DNA of 64,000 nt from positions 1,168,501 to 1,232,500 of the forward strand of contig CAWZYM010000114.1 of NCBI GenBank assembly GCA_963966185.1, written 5' to 3'. The stretch is from Rhabditoides inermis. Its lineage: Eukaryota; Nematoda; Chromadorea; Rhabditida; Rhabditidae. Within the stretch, counting starts at the first letter, position 1. Every line of letters begins with the position of its first letter. The position numbers were made by a program, and so were the translations under genes. Under the pieces are notes generated by a model, which was given only the letters and a program-made list of their open reading frames with translations, made no database searches and was not told where the DNA came from. Shown in pieces: positions 10,315-20,706 of the stretch.

Positions 10315-10774
10315 CTGTGTGTCTGTCTCCCTCCCTCTATCTCGCCTTATCTCTTTCTCTATCTTTTTTTTTGTGGGTAGCGTAAGAGGTAGCAGTACAC
10401 ACTGGTTGGATTGTTTCTTGAGCGGGGCCACTAACTCTCCTTCCACCCTTATGGTGGTTGTTGCTAGAAGCTGTGGTCTCTTGAGATTGGTTTTGGTTGT
10501 GGTGTTTCTTGAGCGGGGCCACTAACTCTCCTTCCACCCTTATGGTGGTTGTTGCTAGAAGCTGTGGTCTCTTGAGATTGGTTGTGGTGTTTCTTGAGCG
10601 GGGCCACTAATTCTCCATCCACCCTTATGGTGGTTGTTGCTAGAAGCTGTGGTCTCATGAGATTGGTTGTGGTGTTTCTTGAGCGGGGCCACTAATTCTC
10701 CTTCCACCCTTATGGTGGTTGTTGCTAGAAGCTGTGGTCTCATGAGATTGGTTGTGGTGTTTCTTGAGTGGGGT

Positions 10775-10840
<66 letters not shown>

Positions 10841-10998
10841 TTTCCCCCCATTTCCCTCTCCCTTCATTCAAAGTTTAATACAGGTTTATAATCAACGACA
10901 ACCACATTTCACCAAGTCTCTTGATCTGCTGAGTTGAAGACGGAATGGACGGCGCTGAACTTCAATAACAGAACGGCAGGGAAGGACTTCGGGCAGAT
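10315..10998 (+). repeat. Satellite A block 12 (terminal, atypical; 4 units, ATC22)
   Basis: This is the last block before the switch to satellite B. It has the block 5/10-type head with the 91-bp first unit, then only three more units, then the longest microsatellite in the window. The polypyrimidine tract is reduced to a short C-run followed directly by CATTTCCCTC, so most of the usual ~63-base run is missing. The linker stops at GGGCAGAT, without the usual final ATGGATGAAGGGTAC. Confidence 0.94.
10775..10840 (+). repeat. (ATC)22 microsatellite
   Basis: Twenty-two uninterrupted ATC triplets, the longest of twelve such tracts. The others, in block order, have 10, 10, 12, 4, 14, 15, 4, 10, 4, 12 and 4 triplets. 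Translations of these tracts give runs of His, Ser, Ile, Asp or Met, none of which is evidence of a protein. Confidence 0.97.
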
Positions 10999-11002
10999 CG
11001 AC
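10991..11002. other. Junction between satellite A and satellite B
   Basis: Satellite A linker reads GGGCAGAT up to 10998. From there satellite B reads CGACTGAGAACGTC, which is position 3 onward of its 170-bp monomer. No unique spacer lies between them. The B monomer is normally preceded by GGGC-G-TCGAC, so both sides share GGGC and one T at the breakpoint. Whether this is a true chromosomal junction or an assembly join cannot be decided from sequence alone. Confidence 0.85.
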
Positions 11003-11334
11003 TGAGAACGTCATAAGAAACTGATCTAAAAGTCTGATTTATCAAAACACTCGTCGCCACAAATTTGCCCGACGATTTTCTCTCTCGCTCCTTTCTCCTC
11101 TTCACGAGATCGACTCGGACCCCGGTCTGGTCGAACTCGTCCGCCCATCAAATGAACTATGGGCGTCGACTAAGAACGTCATGAGGAACTGATTTAAAAG
11201 TCTGATTCATCAAAACACTCGTCGCCACTAATTTGCCCGACGATTTTCTCTCTCTCGCTCCTTTCTCCTCTTCACGAGATCGACTCGGACCTCGGTCTGG
11301 TCGAACTCGTCCGCCCATCAAATAAACTATGGTC

Positions 11335-13381
11335 GTCGACTGAGAACGTCATAAGAAACTGATCTAAAAGTCTGATTTATCAAAACACTCGTCGCCACAA
11401 ATTTGCCCGACGATTTTCTGTCTCTCGCTCCTTTCTCCTCTTCACGAGATCGACTCGGACCCCGGTCTGGTCGAACTCGTCCGCCCATCAAATGAACTAT
11501 GGGCGTCGACTAAGAACGTCATGAGGAACTGATCTAAAAGTCTGATTCATCAAAACACTCGTCGCCGCTAATTTGCCCGACGATTTTCTCTCTCTCGCTC
11601 CTTTCTCCTCTTCACGAGATCGACTCGGACCTCGGTCTGGTCGAACTCGTCCGCCCATCAAATAAACTATGGGCGTCGACTGAGAACGTCATAAGAAACT
11701 GATCTAAAAGTCTGATTTATCAAAACACTCGTCGCCACAAATTTGCCCGACGATTTTCTCTCTCTCGCTCCTTTCTCCTCTTCACGAGATCGACTCGGAC
11801 CTCGGTCTGGTCGAACTCGTCCGCCCATCAAATGAACTATGGGCGTCGACTGAGAACGTCATAAGAAACTGATCTAAAAGTTTGATTTATCAAAACACTC
11901 GTCGCCACAAATTTGCCCGACGACTTTCTCTCTCTCGCTCCTTTCTCCTCTTCACGAGATCGACTCTGACCCCGGTCTGGTCGAACTCGTCCGCCCATCA
12001 AATGAACTATGGGCGTCGACTAAGAACGTCATAAGGAACTGATCTAAAAGTCTGTTTCATCAAAACACTCGTCGCCACAAATTTGCCCGACGATTTTCTC
12101 TCTCTCGCTCCTTTCTCCTCTTCACGAGATCGACTCTGACCCCGGTCTGGTCGAACTCGTCCGCCCATCAAATTAACTATGGGCGTCGACTAAGAACGTC
12201 ATGAGGAACTGATCTAAAAGTCTGTTTCATCAAAACACTCGTCGCCACAAATTTGCCCGACGATTTTCTCTCTCTCGCTCCTTTCTCCTCTTCACGAGAT
12301 CGACTCGGACCCCGGTCTGGTCGAACTCGTCCGCCCATCAAATGAACTATGGGCGTCGACTAAGAACGTCATAAGGAACTGATCTAAAAGTCTGTTTCAT
12401 CAAAACACTCGTCGCCACTAATTTGCCCGACGATTTTCTCTCTCTCGCTCCTTTCTCCTCTTCACGAGATCGACTCGGACCTCGGTCTGGTCGAACTCGT
12501 CCGCCCATCACATGAACTATGGGCGTCGACTAAGAACGTCATAAGGAACTGATTTAAAAGTCTGATTCATCAAAACACTCGTCGCCACTAATTTGCCCGA
12601 CGATTTTCTCTCTCTCGCTCCTTTCTCCTCTTCACGAGATCGACTCGGACCTCGGTCTGGTCGAACTCGTCCGCCCATCAAATGAACTATGGGCGTCGAC
12701 TGAGAACGTCATAAGAAACTGATCTAAAAGTCTGATTTATCAAAACACTCGTCGCCACAAATTTGCCCGACGATTTTCTCTCTCGCTCCTTTCTCCTCTT
12801 CACGAGATCGACTCGGACCCCGGTCTGGTCGAACTCGTCCGCCCATCAAATGAACTATGGGCGTCGACTAAAAACGGCATCAGAAACTGATCTGGAAGTA
12901 TGAATCTTCGAAACACTCGTCGCTACAAATTCGCCCGACGATGTTTTGTCTTTCGCTCCACTCTCCTCTCCGCGAGATCGACTCGGACCTCGGTCTGGTC
13001 GAACTCGTCCGCCCATCAAATGAACTATGGGCGTCGACTAAAAACGGCATCAGAAACTGAACTGAAAGTATGAATCTTCGAAACACTCGTCGCTAGAAAT
13101 TCGCCCGACGATTTTTTTTTGTCTCTCGCTCCACTCTCCTCTCAGCGAGATCGACTCGGACCTCGGTCTGGTCGAACTCGTCCGCCCATCAAATGAACTA
13201 TGGGCGTCAACTAAAAACAAAAACGGCATCAGAAACTGATCTGAGAATATTGATCTTCGAAACACTCGTCGCTACAAATTTGCCCGACGATTTTCTCTAT
13301 CTCGCTCTTTTCTCCTCTTCACGAGATCGACTCGGACCTCGGTCTAGTCGAACTCGTCCGCCCATCAAATGAACTATGGTC
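11335..13381. repeat. 2047-bp higher-order unit, copy 1
   Basis: About twelve monomers, nine of type B-I followed by three of type B-II. The last of these has the CAACTAAAAACAAAAACGG insertion at 13206. The copy starts after ATGGTC (normally ATGGGC) at GTCGAC 11335. The same string of monomer variants, including the rare TTTTCTGTCTC near 11414, recurs exactly 2047 bp later. Confidence 0.9.
11505..11674 (+). repeat. Representative satellite B monomer, type B-I
   Basis: Type B-I differs from B-II at several linked positions: GAACGTCAT for AAACGGCAT, AAGTCTGATTCATCAAAACAC for AAGTATGAATCTTCGAAACAC, GTCGCCGCTA or GTCGCCAC for GTCGCTAC, and CTCTCTCTCGCTCCTTTCTCC for TTTTGTCTCTCGCTCCACTC. Such monomers fill 10999 to about 12867 and most of 13382-16100, and I do not see them beyond about 16.1 kb. 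Confidence 0.85.
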
Positions 13382-15428
13382 GTCGACTGAGAACGTCATA
13401 AGAAACTGATCTAAAAGTCTGATTTATCAAAACACTCGTCGCTACAAATTTGCCCGACGATTTTCTGTCTCTCGCTCCTTTCTCCTCTTCACGAGATCGA
13501 CTCGGACCCCGGTCTGGTCGAACTCGTCCGCCCATCAAATGAACTATGGGCGTCGACTAAAAACGTCATGAGGAACTGATCTAAAAGTCTGATTCATCAA
13601 AACACTCGTCGCCACTAATTTGCCCGACGATTTTCTCTCTCTCGCTCCTTTCTCCTCTTCACGAGATCGACTCGGACCTCGGTCTGGTCGAACTCGTCCG
13701 CCCATCAAATAAACTATGGGCGTCGACTGAGAACGTCATAAGAAACTGATCTAAAAGTCTGATTTATCAAAACACTCGTCGCCACAAATTTGCCCGACGA
13801 TTTTCTCTCTCTCGCTCCTTTCTCCTCTTCACGAGATCGACTCGGACCTCGGTCTGGTCGAACTCGTCCGCCCATCAAATGAACTATGGGCGTCGACTGA
13901 GAACGTCATAAGAAACTGATCTAAAAGTTTGATTTATCAAAACACTCGTCGCCACAAATTTGCCCGACGACTTTCTCTCTCTCGCTCCTTTCTCCTCTTC
14001 ACGAGATCGACTCTGACCCCGGTCTGGTCGAACTCGTCCGCCCATCAAATGAACTATGGGCGTCGACTAAGAACGTCATAAGGAACTGATCTAAAAGTCT
14101 GTTTCATCAAAACACTCGTCGCCACAAATTTGCCCGACGATTTTCTCTCTCTCGCTCCTTTCTCCTCTTCACGAGATCGACTCTGACCCCGGTCTGGTCG
14201 AACTCGTCCGCCCATCAAATTAACTATGGGCGTCGACTAAGAACGTCATGAGGAACTGATCTAAAAGTCTGTTTCATCAAAACACTCGTCGCCACAAATT
14301 TGCCCGACGATTTTCTCTCTCTCGCTCCTTTCTCCTCTTCACGAGATCGACTCGGACCCCGGTCTGGTCGAACTCGTCCGCCAATCAAATGAACTATGGG
14401 CGTCGACTAATAACGTCATAAGGAACTGATCTAAAAGTATGTTTCATCAAAACACTCGTCGCCACTAATTTGCCCGACGATTTTCTCTCTCTCGCTCCTT
14501 TCTCCTCTTCACGAGATCGACTCGGACCTCGGTCTGGTCGAACTCGTCCGCCCATCAAATGAACTATGGGCGTCGACTAAGAACGTCATAAGGAACTGAT
14601 TTAAAAGTCTGATTCATCAAAACACTCGTCGCCACTAATTTGCCCGACGATTTTCTCTCTCTCGCTCCTTTCTCCTCTTCACGAGATCGACTCGGACCTC
14701 GGTCTGGTCGAACTCGTCCGCCCATCAAATGAACTATGGGCGTCGACTGAGAACGTCATAAGAAACTGATCTAAAAGTCTGATTTATCAAAACACTCGTC
14801 GCCACAAATTTGCCCGACGATTTTCTCTCTCGCTCCTTTCTCCTCTTCACGAGATCGACTCGGACCCCGGTCTGGTCGAACTCGTCCGCCCATCAAATGA
14901 ACTATGGGCGTCGACTAAAAACGGCATCAGAAACTGATCTGGAAGTATGAATCTTCGAAACACTCGTCGCTACAAATTCGCCCGACGATGTTTTGTCTTT
15001 CGCTCCACTCTCCTCTCCGCGAGATCGACTCGGACCTCGGTCTGGTCGAACTCGTCCGCCCATCAAATGAACTATGGGCGTCGACTAAAAACGGCATCAG
15101 AAACTGAACTGAAAGTATGAATCTTCGAAACACTCGTCGCTAGAAATTCGCCCGACGATTTTTTTTTGTCTCTCGCTCCACTCTCCTCTCAGCGAGATCG
15201 ACTCGGACCTCGGTCTGGTCGAACTCGTCCGCCCATCAAATGAACTATGGGCGTCAACTAAAAACAAAAACGGCATCAGAAACTGATCTGAGAATATTGA
15301 TCTTCGAAACACTCGTCGCTACAAATTTGCCCGACGATTTTCTCTATCTCGCTCTTTTCTCCTCTTCACGAGATCGACTCGGACCTCGGTCTAGTCGAAC
15401 TCGTCCGCCCATCAAATGAACTATGGTC
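13382..15428. repeat. 2047-bp higher-order unit, copy 2
   Basis: This copy matches copy 1 monomer by monomer at a constant 2047-bp offset, with TTTTCTGTCTC at 13461. New differences include GCCAATCAAATG near 14380 with GTCGACTAATAACG after it, both absent from copy 1. Confidence 0.9.
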
Positions 15429-16625
15429 GTCGACTGAGAACGTCATAAGAAACTGATCTAAAAGTCTGTTTCATCAAAACACTCGTCGCCACAAATTTGC
15501 CCGACGATTTTCTCTCTCTCGCTCCTTTCTCCTCTTCACGAGATCGACTCGGACCCCGGTCTGGTCGAACTCGTCCGCCAATCAAATGAACTATGGGCGT
15601 CGACTAATAACGTCATAAGGAACTGATCTAAAAGTCTGTTTCATCAAAACACTCGTCGCCACTAATTTGCCCGACGATTTTCTCTCTCTCGCTCCTTTCT
15701 CCTCTTCACGAGATCGACTCGGACCTCGGTCTGGTCGAACTCGTCCGCCCATCAAATGAACTATGGGCGTCGACTAAGAACGTCATAAGGAACTGATTTA
15801 AAAGTCTGATTCATCAAAACACTCGTCGCCACTAATTTGCCCGATGATTTTCTCTCTCTCGCTCCTTTCTCCTCTTCACGAGATCGACTCGGACCTCGGT
15901 CTGGTCGAACTCGTCCGCCCATCAAATGAACTATGGGCGTCGACTGAGAACGTCATAAGAAACTGATCTAAAAGTCTGATTTATCAAAACACTCGTCGCC
16001 ACAAATTTGCCCGACGATTTTCTCTCTCGCTCCTTTCTCCTCTTCACGAGATCGACTCGGACCCCGGTCTGGTCGAACTCGTCCGCCCATCAAATGAACT
16101 ATGGGCGTCGACTAAAAACGGCATCAGAAACTGATCTGGAAGTATGAATCTTCGAAACACTCGTCGCTACAAATTCGCCCGACGATGTTTTGTCTTTCGC
16201 TCCACTCTCCTCTCCGCGAGATCGACTCGGACCTCGGTCTGGTCGAACTCGTCCGCCCATCAAATGAACTATGGGCGTCGACTAAAAACGGCATCAGAAA
16301 CTGAACTGAAAGTATGAATCTTCGAAACACTCGTCGCTAGAAATTCGCCCGACGATTTTTTTTTGTCTCTCGCTCCACTCTCCTCTCAGCGAGATCGACT
16401 CGGACCTCGGTCTGGTCGAACTCGTCCGCCCATCAAATGAACTATGGGCGTCAACTAAAAACAAAAACGGCATCAGAAACTGATCTGAGAATATTGATCT
16501 TCGAAACACTCGTCGCTACAAATTTGCCCGACGATTTTCTCTATCTCGCTCTTTTCTCCTCTTCACGAGATCGACTCGGACCTCGGTCTAGTCGAACTCG
16601 TCCGCCCATCAAATGAACTATGGGC
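15429..16625. repeat. 2047-bp higher-order unit, copy 3 (partial, 1197 bp)
   Basis: It begins like copies 1 and 2 (TGGTCGTCGACTGAG), then jumps within the first monomer to the sequence found at 14232 onward, leaving out five monomers. It shares GCCAATC and CTAATAACG (near 15577) with copy 2 but not copy 1, so it derives from copy 2. The internal jump is what an unequal exchange in register with the monomer would leave. Confidence 0.88.
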
Positions 16626-18323
16626 GTCGACTAAAACAGCATAAGAAACTGATCTGAGAGTATGAATCTTCGAAACACTCGTCGCTACAAATTCGCCCGA
16701 CGATTTTCTCTATCTCGCTCCTTTCTCCTCTTCACGAGATCGACTCGGACCTCGGTCTGGTCGAACTCGTCCGCCCATCAAATGAACTATGGGCGTCGAC
16801 TAAAAACGGCATGAGAAACTGATCTGAAAGTATGAATCTTCGAAACACTCGTCCCTACAAATTCGCCCGACGATTTTTTGTCTCTCGCTCCACTCTCCTC
16901 TCCGCGAGATCGACTCGGACCTCGGTCTGGTCGAACTCGTCCGCCCATCAAATGAACTATGGGCGTCGACTAAAAACGGCATCAGAAACTGATCTGGAAG
17001 TATGAATCTTCGAAACACTCGTCGCTACAAATTCGCCCGACGATTTTTTGTCTCTCGCTCCACTCTCCTCTCCGCGAGATCGACTCGGACCTCGGTCTGG
17101 TCGAACTCGTCCGCCCATCAAATGAACTACGGGCGTCGACTAAAAACGGCAAAAGAAACTGATCTGAAAGTATGAATCTTTGAAACACTCGTCCCTACAA
17201 ATTCGCCCGACGATTTTTTGTCTCTCGCTCCACTCTCCTCTCCGCGAGATCGACTCGGACCTCGGTCTGGCCGAACTCGTCCGCCCATCAAATGAACTAT
17301 GGGCGTCGACTAAAAACGGCATGAGAAACTGATCTGAAAGTATGAATCTTCGAAACACTCGTCGCTACAAATTCGCCCGACGATTTTCTCTATCTCGCTC
17401 CTTTCTCCTCTTCACGAGATCGACTCGGACCTCGGTCTGGTCGAACTTGTCCGCCCATCAAATGAACTATGGGCGTCGACTAAAAACGGCATCAGAAACT
17501 GATCTGAAAGTATGAATCTTCGAAACACTCGTCCCTACAAATTTGCTCGACGATTTTCTCTATCTCGCTCTTTTCTCCTCTTCACGAGATCGACTCGGAC
17601 CTCGGTCTGGTCGAACTCGTCCGCCCATCTAATGAACCATGGGCGTCGACTAAAACGGCATAAGAAACTGATCTGAAAGTATGAATCTTCGAAACACTCG
17701 TCGCTACAAATTCGCCCGACGATTTTCTCTATCTCGCTCCTTTCTCATCTTCACGAGATCGACTCGGACCTCGGTCTGGTCGAACTCGTCCGCCCATCAA
17801 ATGAACTATGGGCGTCGACTAAAAACGGCATGAGAAACTTATCTGAAAGTATGAATCTTCGAAACACTCGTCCCTACAAATTCGCCCGACGATTTTTTGT
17901 CTCTCGCTCCACTCTCCTCTCCGCGAGATCGACTCGGACCTCGGTCTGGTCGAACTCGTCCGCCCATCTAATGAACCATGGGCGTCGACTAAAACGGCAT
18001 AAAAAAACTGATCTAAGAGTATGAATCTTCGAAACACTCGTCGCTACAAATTCGCCCGACGATTTTCTCTATCTCGCTCCTTTCTCATCTTCACGAGATC
18101 GACTCGGACCTCGGTCTGGTAGAACTCGTCCGCCCATCAAATGAACTATGGGCGTCGACTAAAAACGGCATCAGAAACTGATCTGGAAGTATGAATCTTC
18201 AAAACACTCGTCGCTACAAATTCGCCCGACGATTTTTTGTCTCTCGCTCCACTCTCCTCTCCGCGAGATCGACTCGGACCTCGGTCTGGTCGAACTCGTC
18301 CGCCCATCAAATGAACTATGGGC
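16450..18323. repeat. 1.87-kb higher-order unit, copy 1
   Basis: Eleven monomers starting at a GTCAACTAAAAACAAAAACGG monomer. Private markers are CGTCCCTAC (several monomers), GAACTACGGGCG near 17124, TTTGCTCGACG near 17540, CATCTAATGAACC near 17626, and TCTGGTAGAAC near 18115. All recur about 1873 bp later. Confidence 0.88.
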
Positions 18324-20196
18324 GTCAACTAAAAACAAAAACGGCATCAGAAACTGATCTGAGAATATTGATCTTCGAAACACTCGTCGCTACAAATTTG
18401 CCCGACGATTTTCTCTATCTCGCTCTTTTCTCCTCTTCACGAGATCGACTCGGACCTCGGTCTAGTCGAACTCGTCCGCCCATCAAATGAACTATGGGCG
18501 TCGACTAAAACAGCATAAGAAACTGATCTGAGAGTATGAATCTTCGAAACACTCGTCGCTACAAATTCGCCCGACGATTTTCTCTATCTCGCTCCTTTCT
18601 CCTATCACGAGATCGACTCGGACCTCGGTCTGGTCGAACTCGTCCGCCCATCAAATGAACTATGGGCGTCGACTAAAAACGGCATGAGAAACTGATCTGA
18701 AAGTATGAATCTTCGAAACACTCGTCCCTACAAATTCGCCCGACGATTTTTTGTCTCTCGCTCCACTCTCCTCTCCGCGAGATCGACTCGGACCTCGGTC
18801 TGGTCGAACTCGTCCGCCCATCAAATGAACTATGGGCGTCGACTAAAAACGGCATCAGAAACTGATCTGGAAGTATGAATCTTCGAAACACTCGTCGCTA
18901 CAAATTCGCCCGACGATTTTTTGTCTCTCGCTCCACTCTCCTCTCCGCGAGATCGACTCGGACCTCGGTCTGGTCGAACTCGTCCGCCCATCAAATGAAC
19001 TACGGGCGTCGACTAAAAACGGCAAAAGAAACTGATCTGAAAGTATGAATCTTTGAAACACTCGTCCCTACAAATTCGCCCGACGATTTTTTGTCTCTCG
19101 CTCCACTCTCCTCTCCGCGAGATCGACTCGGACCTCGGTCTGGCCGAACTCGTCCGCCCATCAAATGAACTATGGGCGTCGACTAAAAACGGCATGAGAA
19201 ACTGATCTGAAAGTATGAATCTTCGAAACACTCGTCGCTACAAATTCGCCCGACGATTTTCTCTATCTCGCTCCTTTCTCCTCTTCACGAGATCGACTCG
19301 GACCTCGGTCTGGTCGAACTTGTCCGCCCATCAAATGAACTATGGGCGTCGACTAAAAACGGCATCAGAAACTGATCTGAAAGTATGAATCTTCGAAACA
19401 CTCGTCCCTACAAATTTGCTCGACGATTTTCTCTATCTCGCTCTTTTCTCCTCTTCACGAGATCGACTCGGACCTCGGTCTGGTCGAACTCGTCCGCCCA
19501 TCTAATGAACCATGGGCGTCGACTAAAACGGCATAAGAAACTGATCTGAAAGTATGAATCTTCGAAACACTCGTCGCTACAAATTCGCCCGACGATTTTC
19601 TCTATCTCGCTCCTTTCTCATCTTCACGAGATCGACTCGGACCTCGGTCTGGTCGAACTCGTCCGCCCATCAAATGAACTATGGGCGTCGACTAAAAACG
19701 GCATGAGAAACTTATCTGAAAGTATGAATCTTCGAAACACTCGTCCCTACAAATTCGCCCGACGATTTTTTGTCTCTCGCTCCACTCTCCTCTCCGCGAG
19801 ATCGACTCGGACCTCGGTCTGGTCGAACTCGTCCGCCCATCTAATGAACCATGGGCGTCGACTAAAACGGCATAAAAAAACTGATCTAAGAGTATGAATC
19901 TTCGAAACACTCGTCGCTACAAATTCGCCCGACGATTTTCTCTATCTCGCTCCTTTCTCATCTTCACGAGATCGACTCGGACCTCGGTCTGGTAGAACTC
20001 GTCCGCCCATCAAATGAACTATGGGCGTCGACTAAAAACGGCATCAGAAACTGATCTGGAAGTATGAATCTTCAAAACACTCGTCGCTACAAATTCGCCC
20101 GACGATTTTTTGTCTCTCGCTCCACTCTCCTCTCCGCGAGATCGACTCGGACCTCGGTCTGGTCGAACTCGTCCGCCCATCAAATGAACTATGGGC
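18324..20196. repeat. 1.87-kb higher-order unit, copy 2
   Basis: This is the second copy of 16450-18323. The offset is 1874 bp at the left and 1873 bp after a one-base loss near 18602 (CTCCTATCACGAG for CTCCTCTTCACGAG). All private markers of copy 1 are present in the same order. Confidence 0.88.
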
Positions 20197-20706
20197 GTCG
20201 ACTAAAAACGGCATCAGAAACTGATATGGAAGTATGAATCTTCGAAACACTCGTCGCTACAAATTCGCCCGACGATTTTTTGTCTCTCGCTCCACTCTCC
20301 TCTCCGCGAGATCGACTCGGACCTCGGTCTGGTCGAACTCGTCCGCCCATCAAATGAACTATGGGCGTCGACTAAAAACGGCATCAGAAACTGATATGGA
20401 AGTATGAATCTTCGAAACACTCGTCGCTACAAATTCGCCCGACGATTTTTTGTCTCTCGCTCCACTCTCCTCTCCGCGAGATCGACTCGGACCTCGGTCT
20501 GGTCGAACTCGTCCGCCCATCAAAAGAACTATGGGCGTCGACTAAAAACGGCAAAAGAAACTGATCTGAAAGTATGAATCTTCGAAACACTCGTCGCTAC
20601 AAATTCGCCCGACGATTTTTTGTCTCTCGCTCCACTCTCCTCTCCGCGAGATCGACTCGGACCTCGGTCTGGTCGAACTCGTCCGCCCATCAAATGAACT
20701 ATGGGC

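Larger units (their letters stand above)
1..10998. repeat. Composite satellite A array (12 blocks of 85-bp minisatellite plus ATC microsatellite)
   Basis: This stretch is wholly repetitive. An 85-bp unit recurs about 78 times, in runs of 2 to 10. Each run sits in a block with a fixed order: pyrimidine-rich leader, head containing GTAGCGTAAGAGG, n x 85 bp, GAGTGGGGTAT, (ATC)n, polypyrimidine tract, then a linker of about 148 bp ending in GAAGGGTAC. Full block starts, read from the anchor CTGTGTGTCT, are 1191, 2324, 3464, 4074, 5316, 5872, 6651, 7783, 8388, 9621 and 10315. No coding gene is credible here, because every open frame recurs with the repeat. I do not recognise the family. Array structure is certain; origin and function are unknown. 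Confidence 0.97.

Noticed and set aside
1..10998. Prokaryotic or phage origin of the window.
   Set aside because: No genes, ribosome-binding sites or operon structure. Tens of kilobases of satellite with higher-order periodicity are typical of eukaryotic nuclear DNA.
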